64,000 bases of DNA from Hemileia vastatrix (Eukaryota > Basidiomycota > Pucciniomycetes > Pucciniales > Zaghouaniaceae): contig JASXTE010000017.1 in NCBI GenBank assembly GCA_030280995.1, positions 19,176,498 through 19,240,497 of the forward strand. The letters are read 5' to 3'. Every line of letters starts with the position of its first letter. Position 1 is the stretch's first letter. The position numbers were made by a program, and so were the translations under genes. Of this stretch, positions 18,322 to 30,799 are shown piece after piece. Below the pieces are notes generated by a model that was not told the DNA's origin, did no database searches, and saw nothing but the letters and a program-made list of their open reading frames with translations.

Positions 18322-18897
18322 TGTTAAGATTATATTACCCTGTAGATGTTACTCATAGATTTATATTCTTAAGTTTTACTTTAATCTATATATTTATATA
18401 CATACTTATATGATTTAACCTAACTTGATGATATCCCTTAGCGCATATATGGATGAGGAAACGCTCACTTGTTTCCCCATCCATCTTCTTTACTTTTTAT
18501 CTACTTTTAATTGATATTAACTTTCTTTAATTTATTATTCCTCTCGTCCTTAAGTCCCTTGTCCATCCTTGTCCCAGTGTCCTTTCTGTCCATTGTTTCC
18601 TTAAGTCTGTATTTACCTGGTGTCTATTCTTATCAGGTATTCTTGTACGTATGCTCTGCAACAGCAATATCCATCTTTTTTGCTTTTTATCTACTTTTAA
18701 TTAATATTAACTTTCTTTACTTTATTATTACTCTCTTCCCTAAGTCCCTTGTCCATCCTTTTCCCAGTGTCCTTGCTGTCCATCGTGTCCTTAAGTCCGT
18801 ATTTACCTGGTGTCTATTCTTATCAGGTATTCTTTCACTTGTCCTTTCTGTCCATCGTGTCCTTAAGTCCGTATTTACCTGGTGTCTATTCTTATCA
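18322..18897 (+). repeat. 3' LTR of the copia element, 72 bp longer than the 5' LTR
   Basis: It is 576 bp, TGTTAAG...CTTATCA. It shares the 192-bp internal duplication of the 5' LTR and has one extra 72-bp partial copy at its end (about 18826-18897, unit GTATTC...TTATCA). This extra copy accounts exactly for the length difference. GTATT follows. Confidence 0.92.
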
Positions 18898-18902
18898 GTA
18901 TT

Positions 18903-19532
18903 TTGTTCATCAAGTAGATTTTGAGGCCTAGATAATAAAAAACCCAAACATTTAGTATCAGCTTTCACCACCTTCTTTGGATTCTGCTTGTAGCATGGTG
19001 ACTTCAAGAGTCTTTTTACACTGGAGCACTTATTCAGTTAAGCAGGGAAAAACTCACAAACACTAGTCCCCCCAGCACACAGGAGAAATAAACCTCCCTT
19101 TTTTCTGTCTTAAAAAATAACACTGATAAATTCCACATAAAATTGTAAGACTTTCCAGTTTTCATATTATTTACCCCACTTTTTCAACTCATAAATCATT
19201 CTTTGACTGTCTTAAGATTCTCCCTATTTTCACTAAGGTTTAATTTTGGTATTTTTTTGTATATTTTATATCAATAGGTGTTCTTTTAAAAATTTTAGTT
19301 GTGTTTCCTAAAATGGGAGATGTGAAATTCGTGTATGTAGCTGAGGAAAGCTGTAAATGAAAAATAGGAAGTTGAGGACATACCTGTGGTTTGGGGATGA
19401 GAGAATTGAGTTTTAGTATTGCTAATGTGGGAAAAATTGAAATTCAATTGAGTTGAACAAATTTTTGTTTGTACTCACTATAAACTTCTCAAAGTGGATT
19501 TTGGGTAATCCTAACATTTTTGAATGCTGTGT
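18903..19532. other. Intergenic, nothing recognised
   Basis: AT-rich DNA between the copia element and a miniature element. No feature I can support. Confidence 0.6.
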
Positions 19533-19745
19533 CACCAGAAAAAAAACATGGGCACCTGATAGCAGGTGTCAATCCCTATCTTAGACTTTACTCAGTTTCA
19601 TCTCAGCTGTATTTTTTCTGGAAAGACTGTGCACTGAAAAATGAGAACACTAGCTCATGCAAAATCAAATCAAATTTACTCTTGAGTCAAAACTGAATAT
19701 AGAGATAGTCACCTGCTAGCAGGTGCCACTTAATTTTTTGTGGTT
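19533..19745. mobile_element. CACC-end miniature element, GGCACCTG subterminal hairpin family
   Basis: It begins CACCAGAAAAAAAACATGGGC and carries at both ends a small palindrome, GGCACCTGATAGCAGGTG on the left and CACCTGCTAGCAGGTGCC on the right. The central motif GAAAGACTGTGCACTGAA is shared with the copies at 39614-39825 and 54974-60972. TGT flanks it at 19530-19532 and 19746-19748. At 213 bp it matches the 212-bp copy at 39614. Confidence 0.8.
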
Positions 19746-21395
19746 TGTCAATGTAGCATTAATGCAGAATTTAGTGCATATATTGAGGTTCAAGGTATGA
19801 ATTATGCATATAAAACACTAGTTAACGACATTACACTTAGTTTAGACTAATTATACACAAAGTGCATTTAAAAAAAGTAAAATATGCATTGCTCATTATT
19901 TTACGCATTTTTAGTACTCAATTTTATCATTCATTGAAATACTCAGGCTAACTGAATATCTAATACACACACATATATATAATAGGGGTTCCCCAAACTT
20001 ACCAAATACACCACAAAAAGGGTACCAAACCTGCCCTCAAAAAATGAAACATACCTGCCCTATACAGGTGTATTTGACAGTGTACTTGTCCCCAAACACA
20101 TATTCTTTTGGGTTAAGAAAGTCATCATAACACTTACATTCTTCATCATGATTAGTTATCACTAGGTACAGTACCCAAAAATATGTCCTTGTTGCCTTTT
20201 ATTGTGAAGTAACTCACAAACCTAGCACACAACAACCATGAACCAGTAGCTCATTTCTATTCTCTTTTTTGTGAAGATTTCAAATATCATATCAGATTTT
20301 TAATTTATTCACACATTCTTTTGTAATCATTAATCTTTAAATTTTTCATCTTTATTAATTTCAAACCAATGTTCTGAAAAAGATGAAACCTTTACTGGAT
20401 GGAAGCCCTCCTTTCATACAGATAATTCACCAAAGAAAATTTAAAAAAAAGCATTTTTATCAGAAGCCATCCAAGTGCCACAAGCCATTAATAAGTGAGA
20501 TCAACCTAAGAGATAGCAGCCAATATGATTTTAAAAGAGCTTTAAAGTTTTTTGGACTTTGAAGAGTGATTTTAAAAAATTAACTGAAGCCATAAATAAA
20601 AAAATAAAGAAGAAGAAAAAAGTCACCCAAAAGTCAATTTTCAAGTCAGTGATGAAGGCAATAAAACAGAAAGGGAAGTACCTATTGATAGATAAAACCT
20701 CAATATGATAGAGTAAAACAGTATTTAAAAAAATAAAAATGAAATATGAAATACAAAGAGCAGTCTGATGGTTTATTTGCAGATGCTTTTTTGCCTCATT
20801 TGGCTGGAGAGACCCCTAAGAGAGGGATTATTTTTACTTTTTTCATGATACAGTCCTTCAAACAGAGAAATAAAAGATTCAAAAATTTTTGAGGATATTT
20901 TTGAAGTCTTCTTCCTTTTATTTTTGCCTTCCATTGAGGCATGAATCTTCATTTGTTACATCAGGAAACTGTCATACAGGGACTAAAGTTGGCAAAAAAG
21001 TAAATTTTTTGTCAGTAATAAGTTAGCTAAAAAAAACTAGATAAATGAGAGAGAGAGAGAGAGTTTCCAGATTTTAAAAGGAAAAAAAGTGCCATTTTCA
21101 TCAGTCTTGGGGGTGTTTCAGTTATTATGGTTGTAAGAGGGAAAGATGGGAAACATATGAAAACAAAAATATGCATGCAGGGTGACAAGGATTTGTTTCC
21201 AGGTAGTGTAAAAAAATTCCAACACCTATATTTTTGTTACCTATTCCTTAAGTGCTTACTCATATTATTGAAGTATGTGACTTAATAACACTTTATCAAT
21301 ACCTTAATCATAAACTTACCCTAAATCTTAATCACTGTTCACTAACATAACATGCCACATTCAGTCTGTCATCAACTTGAGATCCCTAATACAGA
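19746..21395. other. Intergenic, nothing recognised
   Basis: AT- and purine-rich DNA with a short GA run at 21048-21064. No coding region or repeat that I can support. Confidence 0.6.
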
Positions 21396-21400
21396 CTAGC

Positions 21401-22210
21401 TGTCAAGGGGTCTTTCAAGTCTAGAAGATTTTCCAGGGAGGTCCAAGGGAGGCAACAATGGGTTTTAGAGGATTCAAATTTGGTACATATTTTCTTATCT
21501 TTTAAAGATTATTTACTCAAATAATAAGAGGCAAAGAGGTGGATTACTATTATATTTAATGGTTTAGAATCACGGTTTAATGTAAATACTTAAACAATAA
21601 TAGATAATAATAAATAGATTTGTATGTAGTTATAATAAAGTGAGTAAGTAAGGAATGATGTGTAAAGTACAAAAAGTGAGGGCCTTTTATAGGCAAAAAT
21701 GAGGGAAATAAAGACACAGAATTTATACCACCTATTACAAGGATGTGAGAAAGAAGCTGACTAAGAAGGAGTATATATATGACATAAATAAAAGATAAAT
21801 TAATTTGTGCGTCAACAAGGGCATCATTTTCATTTGTAATAAAGTATGAGTTCCCTTGGACTGTCACAATTAATAAAACACATTTGAGTTAAATATATTG
21901 ATTTCACAGAAATCCAAATCTCTCAATGAAGTAATATAATATTTTTAAGGTTTTTTATTATATTTTTATTATTAAGTTTTATTCCCAATCAACTGCATTA
22001 TTGAGCACGGTGTTAGGGAGTAAAAATGTATGGGAAACTTACTTAAATTAGTTATTTACATTACTTAATATACTTAGCTAGCTAGTTGTAAGTAATACAT
22101 AGGTAAATATTAAATAATTAATTATTAATAAGAATTTTCAAAAAGGTGTGGCTTCATCTCAGTAAAATAATTAATTATTTTACCGGGTAAGTCTAGTAGC
22201 CTGGCTGACA
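21401..22210 (-). repeat. 3' LTR of chromovirus B
   Basis: On the minus strand it starts TGTCAGCCAGGCTACTAG and ends ...GACCCCTTGACA. The AGAGTGAGGGAG just inside it (22211-22222, minus) is the polypurine tract. Its partner is 26503-27312. Confidence 0.95.
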
Positions 22211-22244
22211 CTCCCTCACTCTAAAAAAAACAATAAAAAAAATG

Positions 22245-22500
22245 CTATGATTTTTTCTTTTTATACTTTTTTAGTAGAGTAGGAAGATTAGATATCTCCT
22301 TCCCAGGTATCCAAGAATCATATTCAGATTATTTATTATTTAATCTAAATTAGTATTCTTTACCTTTTTCAGCAGTGACTATTCTGTCATTCAGAATTTT
22401 TTCAATTTCTGCTGTTTCAGTGATTTCATTTGGGGTTTTATTTGGTCTTCCCCTCCTTTTTGGAAATAAATCACTATTGGATGTGTAAGGTTTCAGAAGA
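22245..22500 (-). pseudogene. Chromodomain remnant at the end of chromovirus B pol
   Basis: After a frameshift in a T-run next to 22505, the minus strand reads ISLLKPY, FPKRRGRPNK, then EIEKILNDR, EKGKEY, SEYDSWIPGKEIS and a Lys-rich end. The E-x-I-L...Y...YDSWIP pattern is a chromodomain, which in chromoviruses directs integration to marked chromatin. Two in-frame stops interrupt it. The equivalent in element C is at 38773-39046. Confidence 0.7.
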
Positions 22501-22504
22501 GATA

Positions 22505-23029
22505 TTAAAAAACAGGATGTTTTCTGTCATATGGAGAATACAAAAAAACCTCAACTGCATTATCTCCAATCATTCTTCTGACAACAAATGGACCAACAAA
22601 TGGGTCTTTTAATTTGTTATTACCTTGTAAATTGAAGTGGACTGTAGAAATCAACACTTCATCACCCTTTTTAAAAGTGTATTCTTTATGGGATTTATCC
22701 CATCTCTTCTTCTCATATTCAAATGATTTTTCAATACATTTTTGAGCATAATATCTGCAAAGTTGCTTCATTTGAAGAAAAGATTTTACACCAGGATGTA
22801 TATCCAATTTAGGTATTTTGTTATTGAGAATTTGGGCAGGATTATTTGGAACATATCCAAGCCAGAGCTCAAAAGGCTTTCTTTGAGTAACAGAATGGAC
22901 AGTGCTATTATAAGCAAATTCCAACCCAGGAAGTAAGGTAACCCAATCATGAGTGAATCTGTCATTATCCTTATACTCAAGGCCAAAGACACAGTACCTT
23001 CTTATCATGTCCTCTAAAGTCTGAATCAT
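22505..23029 (-). pseudogene. Integrase C-terminal part of chromovirus B, with GPF/Y domain
   Basis: It begins MIQTLEDMIRRYCVFGLEY, the helix that follows the catalytic Glu in gypsy integrases. It continues with WVTLLPGLEFAYNSTVHSVT and KSHKEYTFKKGDEVLIS, and closes with DPFVGPFVVRRMIGDNAVEV, the GPF/Y module. The N-terminal zinc domain and catalytic Asp residues are absent because of the deletion at 23030-23041. Confidence 0.9.
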
Positions 23030-23041
23030 TCTTTCAGCTAA

Positions 23042-24730
23042 TCAGCCATAACCTCTCCAGTTTTCAGAAATAATAGGAATAAGTTTTGATTTATAGTTTT
23101 GATCCACTGAAGCAAGTGCTCTTTTAGATACTACACTTCCTCCAGCTCCAGAATCCAGAACAACTTCAATGCTGGTTCCATTAATCAAGACTGGTGCCTT
23201 GAGAGGGGCAATAACAATTGAGATATCCTCAATGTTTTTTATGATCTCAGCATCCTCAACTGTAGATAAAGCATTATTATCAATATCAATAGTATTTAAA
23301 TAATGAATATCCTCTTCCAGCATCAAGATTTCTTGTTGAGATTCATATGAAATATTGCTGGCACAATCACTTGAAGTATCATCCAGTGCTACTGTGTCAT
23401 AAGCATGCTCCTCTGTTTGTTCCACAAGATTTATCTTCTTGTCACAAACATGGCCCTTCTGCCAAGGCTTGTTGCACTTGAAGCAAGTGTTTGTTGCATA
23501 CTTTTTAGGTGCAACAGGGGCAGAAGGCTTACCAATTTTTTCAAGCGGTTTCTTTTGGTAATTGGAGGTTTTCTCACAAGTGGTTCTAGGAATGAATCTT
23601 CTGGCATCATACTTGTTGTTTAGAAAAATCTCATTACAAGTATTTATAAAAGAAGAAGGTTCTCTGGTGAACTCAGTCCTAGCCACAATCAAGCCTCTCA
23701 AAGACATTGGTAATTTATAAAGGATCCTGTCCTTCCATAATTCAAACTCCATTTTTGGGTCCATATCTCTTAAGATTTTTACAAGTTTCATTAAGAAATC
23801 AATAGGTTTATCAGTAGAAGAACTATATTTAGCTTCCTCATACTGCCTTTGTTGAGCCATCCTAAACTTGGAGCCCCCAAATTGTGCTTTAATTAATTTT
23901 TTCCAATCTTCCCATGAGTACTCATTCCCATCCTGGAGGACAGATTCATACCACATTAAGGCTAAATTGGTAAATAAAGAAATTAACTTAGACACAATTT
24001 TCTCACCTGGAATTTTGTAAGAGTTCTTCAAGTTATCAATTCTGCAAATGAATTTTTGCCAATCAGAAGAATAATCACCATCAAATGTTGGATATTGGTC
24101 AAGTTTTGGCAAATTCTTTTGATTTGAAGGAGTCTCCTTAGTACCAGCTTTTTTCTGAGTATGAAGCAGCTGTAACTTCTCCAATTGTGTAGTAATCTCA
24201 TTGTTTAATACCTCTGTTGAAGATCCTGGTGAATCATCAATTTTTGATGGAAACTCAGTGGTATCAACAGGTATTTCTGGAACTAATTTTACTTTAGATG
24301 AACTAGCCACAGGTAAAATTGGAGAATCCTGCACTATATGTTCCTTTAAAGAAATGTCAGAATATTTTTGGTCATTCAACAATGAGTTCAATTTCTCTTC
24401 AATGGTTTTTAGTCTTCTTTTCACTCTTGGAAGACTAGATAAACTCTCATTTATTGTTGCAAAAGATAACTGATTTTTATTTTGAAAAGATGAATAATGG
24501 TCATTCAATATTTTCAGATTCATCTTATCTATCTCCAGCTCCTGGAAACAGATAGACACAGTATCATGTAATTTAGACAAATCATTTTTAATATTTTGCC
24601 ACAAAGCAACCTTCTTTTCATGAGTTGCTTTATAATTAAAAAAATAATCAGAAGCTCTCTGCAATTCACTCCTTAATGATTGATAACCCTGTTCAGTTAA
24701 CAAACCATTAAACTTTTGAGTTAATTTCAT
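23042..24730 (-). pseudogene. Gag C-terminal half and protease of chromovirus B
   Basis: The first 120 residues are coiled-coil-like (LRSELQRASDYFFNYKATHE, LKTIEEKLNSLLND). The gag core follows (FDGDYSSDWQKFICRIDNL, LIKAQFGGSKF), then a CCHC-type knuckle CFKCNKPWQKGHVC. The protease starts with VLINGTSIEVVLDSGAGGSV (D-S-G active site). The frame ends at ISENWRGYG, where the protease flap should follow but integrase C-terminal sequence is joined instead. Gag core, knuckle and protease are undamaged in one frame. Confidence 0.9.
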
Positions 24731-24782
24731 ATTGTTAATAATATGATTTTGCTTTGCAATAATATCTCTTAAATACTCATCA

Positions 24783-25669
24783 TTAATTTTTTGCTACATC
24801 TGGAGTGTTTCTCAATAAGGAAACAGAGTAACTTTCCAGATTCTCATAGAACTCAGGATCAAGTGTTTCATCAATAACAGCCATATCAGGATTTATCATT
24901 GAAGTAGCAATTAAAACTAAAGGATTAGATACATGAGTGATTTGTTTACTACTCCCAGCCTCTACTGGTCTCAAGGTTTCATTTCCTCTTCCAGAATTAC
25001 CTGAAGGAAAAGAATCAGCTACAAGAAATGGTACTTGAGAATCAATAGAGGGGCTTACCATGGTTTTCTGGGAAAGATCATATTTTTTTTCTTTTTCTGC
25101 CTCCTTGATAGGGGTGAGGAGGTGTGGGGTTGACTTGGCTGGGTCTTAATGAACCTGCTTGAGGCAATTGAGTCTGTTGATTTTTAGACAGGTAATCCCA
25201 CTGAGTGTTCAACCAATCCCACTGCAACTTGGATACTTCCACTTTCTCTGGCTGCTGGGGATCCAATTGTTGAAGATCCCTGGGGGGAGGAGGTCTCCTC
25301 TTCTCTTGAAGAAAAGCATATATTTTTCTTACCTTTTCCTCTAGAGCATCTACCCTTGACCGCAATCTCAAGTTTTCTGTCCTTAATTCTTTTATGTGTG
25401 TTGAAAGTTTCTTTACTTGTTGAGGTAGTGGCATCTTTTTTATTTTGAAGCCTTTTGGAAGTTCTTCTGGGGGGTTTATTACAGGTTTCTGTTCCTGAGT
25501 TGTTTCTACCAGAATTTCCACTTCCTCAATCTCCACATCCTGATTGGGGCAATGATTGATTAATTTGAGATAATTTACTAGTTAAAGGAGAACTCACAGA
25601 AGTAGCCTCATCATAATCAATTAAATCCAATTCCTCTTCACGTGCAGCAGAAACACCTTGATCAGTCAT
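24783..25669 (-). pseudogene. Gag N-terminal part of chromovirus B, two or three frames
   Basis: An ATG at 25669 starts MTDQGVSAAREEELDLIDYD. This frame closes at 25543-25545, and a second frame (25536-25078) carries a leucine-zipper-like stretch, LSTHIKELRTENLRLRSRVD, and a basic end, GGRKRKKI. A third segment, 25061-24783 (MVSPSIDSQVPFLVADSF), leads towards the coiled-coil part of gag at 24730. I cannot assign a domain to the first 300 residues. Stops suggest at least two frameshifts. Confidence 0.6.
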
Positions 25670-26502
25670 TTTTTAAATTTAACTGAAATGAGGGAGGGAG
25701 ACAATAAGATGAATTAGTTTTTATTTTTACTTTTTATTTAAAAGAAAAATAATAATAAAAATAAAATACTTCAGGATAAAAATCAAAAAAAAATAATTAA
25801 TTTATTAATTCAATACAATTTAAAACCAGGATTATAAAATAATCAACTGAAGAATTAAATTTAAATTTTTTATTAACAATTTTATGATAATTAATATCAG
25901 GATTTTAAATCAACTGAAAAATAAATAATTACCAGGACTTAATGTCTACTGAAATAATTAAATATGAATTTAAAAAAAATTTATTGTCAGGACAATTTGT
26001 CAACTGGAACAAATAAAATTTAAATTATCAGGACAAAAGTCAACTGAAAATTATAATAATTAATTTTTTAAAATATAATTTTATTACTTCTAGGACTAAG
26101 AACACAATTTCTCTATCTTTGTCAACTAGGAAAAATAAAATAAATAATAAAAAAATTAATTCCAATTTACTAGACACCTCCCCCTGTAAAATGAGCAAAT
26201 TAATGCCACTTACAGAGTGCTGAGTAAAAGGAAATACATAGAGAATGAAGAGTGCAAAGTGACCCACAAATAGTAATTTCAATAATTACCACAAAATATA
26301 AGACTTTTAGTCAATATATGAGCCTAAGTTTTGGAGCGCGGTTTGATTTCTGTTCGCAGAAAAAAAATTTAGTCATGTGATATATGACATTTGTCATTTT
26401 TGTCGCTCACTTGTCCTTATAGATACCTCGAATGGCAATGGTCCCCACGGTCTCTGGCCTCAAGTAACAATACGCTGTCAACGATTCGGAAAGGTTCCCA
26501 AC
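25670..26502 (-). other. Leader of chromovirus B with degenerate tandem units and primer-binding site
   Basis: This is the untranslated stretch between the 5' LTR and gag. Next to the LTR the minus strand reads TTGGGAACCTTTCCGAATCG, starting with the TGG expected for a tRNA-primed site; I cannot name the tRNA. Between about 25760 and 26110 a unit of 40-60 bp recurs about six or seven times, each with CAGGAC or CAGGAT followed 12-20 bases later by TCAACTGAA on the plus strand. Confidence 0.6.
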
Positions 26503-27312
26503 TGTCAAGGGGTCTTTCAAGTCTAGAAGATTTTCCAGGGAGGTCCAAGGGCGGCAACAATGGGTTTTAGAGGATTCAAACTTGGTACATATTTTCTTAT
26601 CTTTTAAAGATTATTTACTCAAATAATAAGAGGTAAAGAGGTGGATTACTATTATATTTAAGGGTTTAGAATCACGGTTTACTTTAAATACTAAAACAAT
26701 AATAGATAATAATAAATAGATTTGTATGTAGTTATAATAAAGTGAGTAAGTAAGGAATGATGTGTAAAGTACAAAAAGTGAGGGCCTTTTATAGGCAAAA
26801 ATGAGGGAAATAAAGACACAGAATTTATACCACCTATTACAAGGATGTGAGAAAGAAGCTGACTAAGAAGGAGTATATATATGACATAAATAAAAGATAA
26901 ATTAATTGGTGCTTCAACAAGGGCATCATTTTCATTTGTAATAAAGTATGAGTTCCCTTGGACTGTCACAATTTATAAAACACATTTGAGTTAAATATAT
27001 TGACTTCACGGAAATCTAAATCTCTCAATGAAGGAATATAATATTTTTAAGTTTTTTTATTATATTTTTATTATTAAATTTTATTCCCAATCAACTGCAT
27101 TATTGAGAACAGTGTTAGTGAGTAAAAATGTATGGGACACTTACTTAAATTAATTATTTACATTACTTAATATACATAGCTAGCTAGTTGTAAGTAATAC
27201 ATAAGTAAATATTAAATAATCAATTATTAATAAGAATTTTTAAAAAGGCGTGGCTTCATCTCAGTAAAATAATTAATTATTTTACCGGGTAAGTCTAGTA
27301 GCCTGGCTGACA
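26503..27312 (-). repeat. 5' LTR of chromovirus B
   Basis: 810 bp and collinear with 21401-22210. Few substitutions are seen by eye (for example near 26550, 26684 and 27046). CTAGC follows at 27313-27317. Confidence 0.95.
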
Positions 27313-27317
27313 CTAGC

Positions 27318-30300
27318 TCTTGATATAATGGTTAATTCTGATACTAGTTCTGATGCTTAACTACCCCCACCAATAGAATCTAAAAGTACTTCACCATCCC
27401 AAAAAAGTTCTATGCATACTAAAATACTACCAATCACTCTTTCTAATTTTGAAGGCATAGCTCAACTAATCTACAATTTTGTGCAATTAAATTCCCTATT
27501 TTCCCAGTTTCATTAATTTTGGTTAAGCTCCCAAACTTTAATTTGCATAAAATTACTTAGAATTAGTCTCAATAAGATATCTCATCTTCTATTTATCTCT
27601 CACTTCCATCACTAATTGCTGGTTCTTATACTTCTCAATTTACAGTTCTCAATATAAGTCACTTTCACATTTTATGTAATTTAATTTCTAATTGAAATGT
27701 CTTTTTTTGTCTCTTGTTTTTTATTTTTCATTCTATTTTTATTTTAATCACTGATTGATCTGTTCTTTTTTCCTTTACTTTCCATTTTTTCTTGCTTTAC
27801 CATCTTTTCTATTATTTAATTATTGGCTTTTTGTTGTTTTTTTGGTGCTTTTTTTAGTTCTTTTTAGGTTTTTCCCCTTGTTTTTGGCCCTTTTTTTTCT
27901 AAGGTGCTTCAGAATTATTTTTAAACAATTCAGAAATGTTTTCTGAGAAATTTTCACTTTTTTTAATTATTTTAGGGTAACTTTTGGTCTTTTTTCTGCT
28001 AAAACAACTTGAAAATATTTTCCAAGCATTTCCCAGAGATTTTTAGGGTTTTTTTTTTTGGCTACTTTGGGTCCTTTTTCTCACTATATCCATTCATAAT
28101 AATTTAGAAAAATTAGGAAAATCTTTTGAAATGTTTTAAAAGGATTTTAAAGTTATTTTCAGGTTTTTGTTTTGTGATCTTCTACAATTTTTTGGGCACT
28201 TTATTTGGAACTATTTGCCACTTTTCTAAGAGCCTTTGGAAAACTTTTTTGGGAACTCTTGGGGCACTTTTTTGAAACTTTTTGGCACATTTCTGGGAAT
28301 ATTTAGGGAATTTTTCGGGACTTATGGATACTTTTTTTTGAAATTTTTTGAACTTTTTGGAACTTTTTTGTAAATTTTTTCAGCTTTTTGGGGGACTTGT
28401 TTAACCATTTCAGGTATTTTTTATTTATTTCATTATTTTTTCATCTAGATTGATTTTATTTGTTTTTTTAGATATAAATGACTGAAAATATTTAGTTGTT
28501 CAACTGGATTCATAAGGTAAGAAACAAATGTCATGTAAAAAAAAAATTAGGTAGCCAACAAAAGTATGGGGTCTAATATAGGTGGTGAAGTTTTATTTTC
28601 ATTTCATGAGTTAACATTTAACAAGTCATATATGATACTCTACTTAATTAAATTAATGAGCCATCATTCTATGAATTGTATGATGGAAATCATAGGAATA
28701 TTTACTTTCCTCACAAGTATCATGTATACACTTGTGTTTGATTTCATTTACTTCAGTCACAGGAAATTTCCACTAACATTTTTACTTAAATTTTCATTAA
28801 TTTAGGTTGGTTAATTATCTTATATGACTTGTTTATATGTTAGTTTATGTAATGAGCTTTAAATTTGTAAATTTATGCTCCTACTTCAATAAAACACAGG
28901 GGAGGGTATTTCAAAAACAATTTTTTGACATAAATTTTTTTGACTTGGAATAAATTTGGTGATTTTCACTCATAAAAAATCTGAAAATGGAGATAATATT
29001 TGAGAGCAAATGTAAGAAAGTGATAAATTAAAGACAAATAAAATTTCATAATCATAATTTATAGAAAGATTAAAAGTATGATGGAAGGAGTAAGGTCTAG
29101 ATTATTTGATATCAGTAATTTAGTTAGACAAAAAATGATGAAAATATTAAATTTTAAAATTTTCATTGCACTCTATTTGAATTCCAACCTTCTTCCTCTC
29201 TAAATCTAAATGATCTATCTTGATTTCCAAAAAAGTTTAATCCTTTGATTGTGAATAAAGCTACAACTCTTTTCTGGAGAATTTTTCTAGGAGGGGTTTA
29301 TTCTTTATCTTCTAACCTTTTATTGTCAGTTAATTCCTTGAAAAATTCTCAATTTAATGAGCCTTGGTTCTGCATAATACATGGGGAGTAAATAAACAAT
29401 AAAAAAGGAAAATATAAGAAAAAAATTAGGTTTAGTTTAATACCATGGGCTCATCAAGGTCAATGTCAGAACATGCATTTTGTTCTTTGAATTCATGAGA
29501 TTCAAGAAAAGTATCTATAGAAAAATTTTAATTATTTGTATGAGATTCAGAAAGTTTTGGACCTTGATTATATTTATTTTGCCTTAGATAAAAATAAGAA
29601 GTTAAAAGGATAGAAATTTTAGCAGAAAAATTTGATAAAAAAGGAATAAAAAGTAACAGACTTAGTGTGGTTTGAAGGAGAAAATTTTGATTTGGAAAAG
29701 AACTGGGAGAAAAGAGATGTGAGGTAGAGTTTATGGGTTAGGATGGAAGGAAGGTATTGTGCAGTTTATTGAGAGAATGCCAGTATCAGTGGGCTGAATT
29801 GAGGTTGAAATTTTTTTACAAAGGTAGGACATATTATACTCCATGTTTTAGACCCCAATTACCAAATCAGCCATGTTTCATGATGTTTTTATGTGCCCTT
29901 TTTCAAATAAAACACATTAGGTGTGCTTGGTAAAGTTAAATACCCCCTAATAAAAAATAATCTGAGAAAGTCTACTTGTAGATGCAAAAAGAAGAATTAT
30001 GAGAAGAAAAAATGCAAGAATTCAAATAGAGGTAGCAAAAGATGCATAAATGTAATCAGGGATGCAGATACAGGCAGATAAGGATACAGTAACCAGAACA
30101 GGATATAAATGAAGACAGATAAGAAGGAAGGAAAATAAATGAAAGAAGATAGGGAGGCCACAATAAATGCAAAGATATAAATTCTGAACAATTAGAGGAT
30201 AGGAATATAAAGGCATGAAGATAAGAATTCAGAGTTATAGGAAAAGATGAATACAGGGATGAAAATATTCAGATGTTGTAACAAACACATGTAAATATAA

Positions 30301-30470
30301 TTTGAATGAATTTATAAATACAAAGGTTATTCATTTTAACACAGATAAAAGTGGCTAAAGCTTGCCTTCCTCAAGTTAAAATTACTAATAAATGTTATAA
30401 ATATTTCTTAGTCATATTTTATATCAGTAGAAAAATAGCTTTGGTAATTTTGATCTCTTGAAAACACTAG
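27318..30470. other. Intergenic, no gene; T-rich low-complexity stretch inside
   Basis: Between 28190 and 28400 the plus strand repeats a loose motif of ACTTTTTGGAA/GGCAC type, about 12-25 bp apart, which looks like a decayed tandem array. Between 29990 and 30270 the DNA is purine-rich. Short frames here lack any recognisable motif. Confidence 0.55.
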
Positions 30471-30475
30471 TTATA

Positions 30476-30788
30476 TTTTAGGACCTAAGAAGACGGACTA
30501 TTACTAGCACTTATGCTATCCTGGGACAAGACTGACTATGCTGCTAAGAAGTGAGACTAACTAGACTGACTATTTTGGAGCTACCAACAGTGAGGGACAA
30601 CAGAACTGACTATGCTAATATAACAGTGAGACTAGAGAGTAACTGTATTACTATATGAGTTGTCTAATGAGGAGCACTCTGTAGCTTACCTCAAATAACT
30701 CACTTATGCAATACTCACTCTTCTGTCTCTATATAGTGAAAAGCTCCCATAGCACTCTTCCTCCTCACCTCTAAATTAAATCCTAACA
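30476..30788 (-). repeat. 3' LTR of the outer gypsy element
   Basis: About 313 bp. It shares with 53849-54129 long blocks such as GAACTGACTATGCTAATATA and GTGAGACTAGAGAGTAACTG. Divergence is high (many substitutions and a 30-bp length difference), so the insertion is old. The minus-strand AAGAGGGGGTAA next to it at 30789-30800 is the polypurine tract. Confidence 0.9.
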
Positions 30789-30799
30789 TTACCCCCTCT

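Larger units (their letters stand above)
13697..18897 (+). mobile_element. Ty1/copia LTR retrotransposon, complete but inactive
   Basis: Two LTRs with TG...CA ends (13697-14200 and 18322-18897), GTATT on both sides (13692-13696 and 18898-18902), primer-binding site, polypurine tract and copia order gag, protease, integrase, RT, RNase H. Protein-coding order with integrase before RT marks it as copia. The reading frame is broken by a TGA at 14572 and by further breaks near 15990, 16080, 16858 and 17566. Confidence 0.95.
21401..27312 (-). mobile_element. Chromovirus (Ty3/gypsy) B, internally deleted, with two 810-bp LTRs
   Basis: LTRs at 21401-22210 and 26503-27312 are each exactly 810 bp and differ by few bases. 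The target duplication CTAGC lies at 21396-21400 and 27313-27317. Read on the minus strand: 5' LTR, leader, gag, protease, then directly the integrase C-terminal part and a chromodomain. RT, RNase H and the integrase core are missing. LTR similarity suggests a fairly recent insertion, yet the element could not have made its own RT. Confidence 0.95.

Noticed and set aside
28566..28805. Frame of 79 residues in the T-rich intergenic region
   Set aside because: Hydrophobic composition from AT-rich DNA, no ATG context, introns or domain; not supported as a gene.
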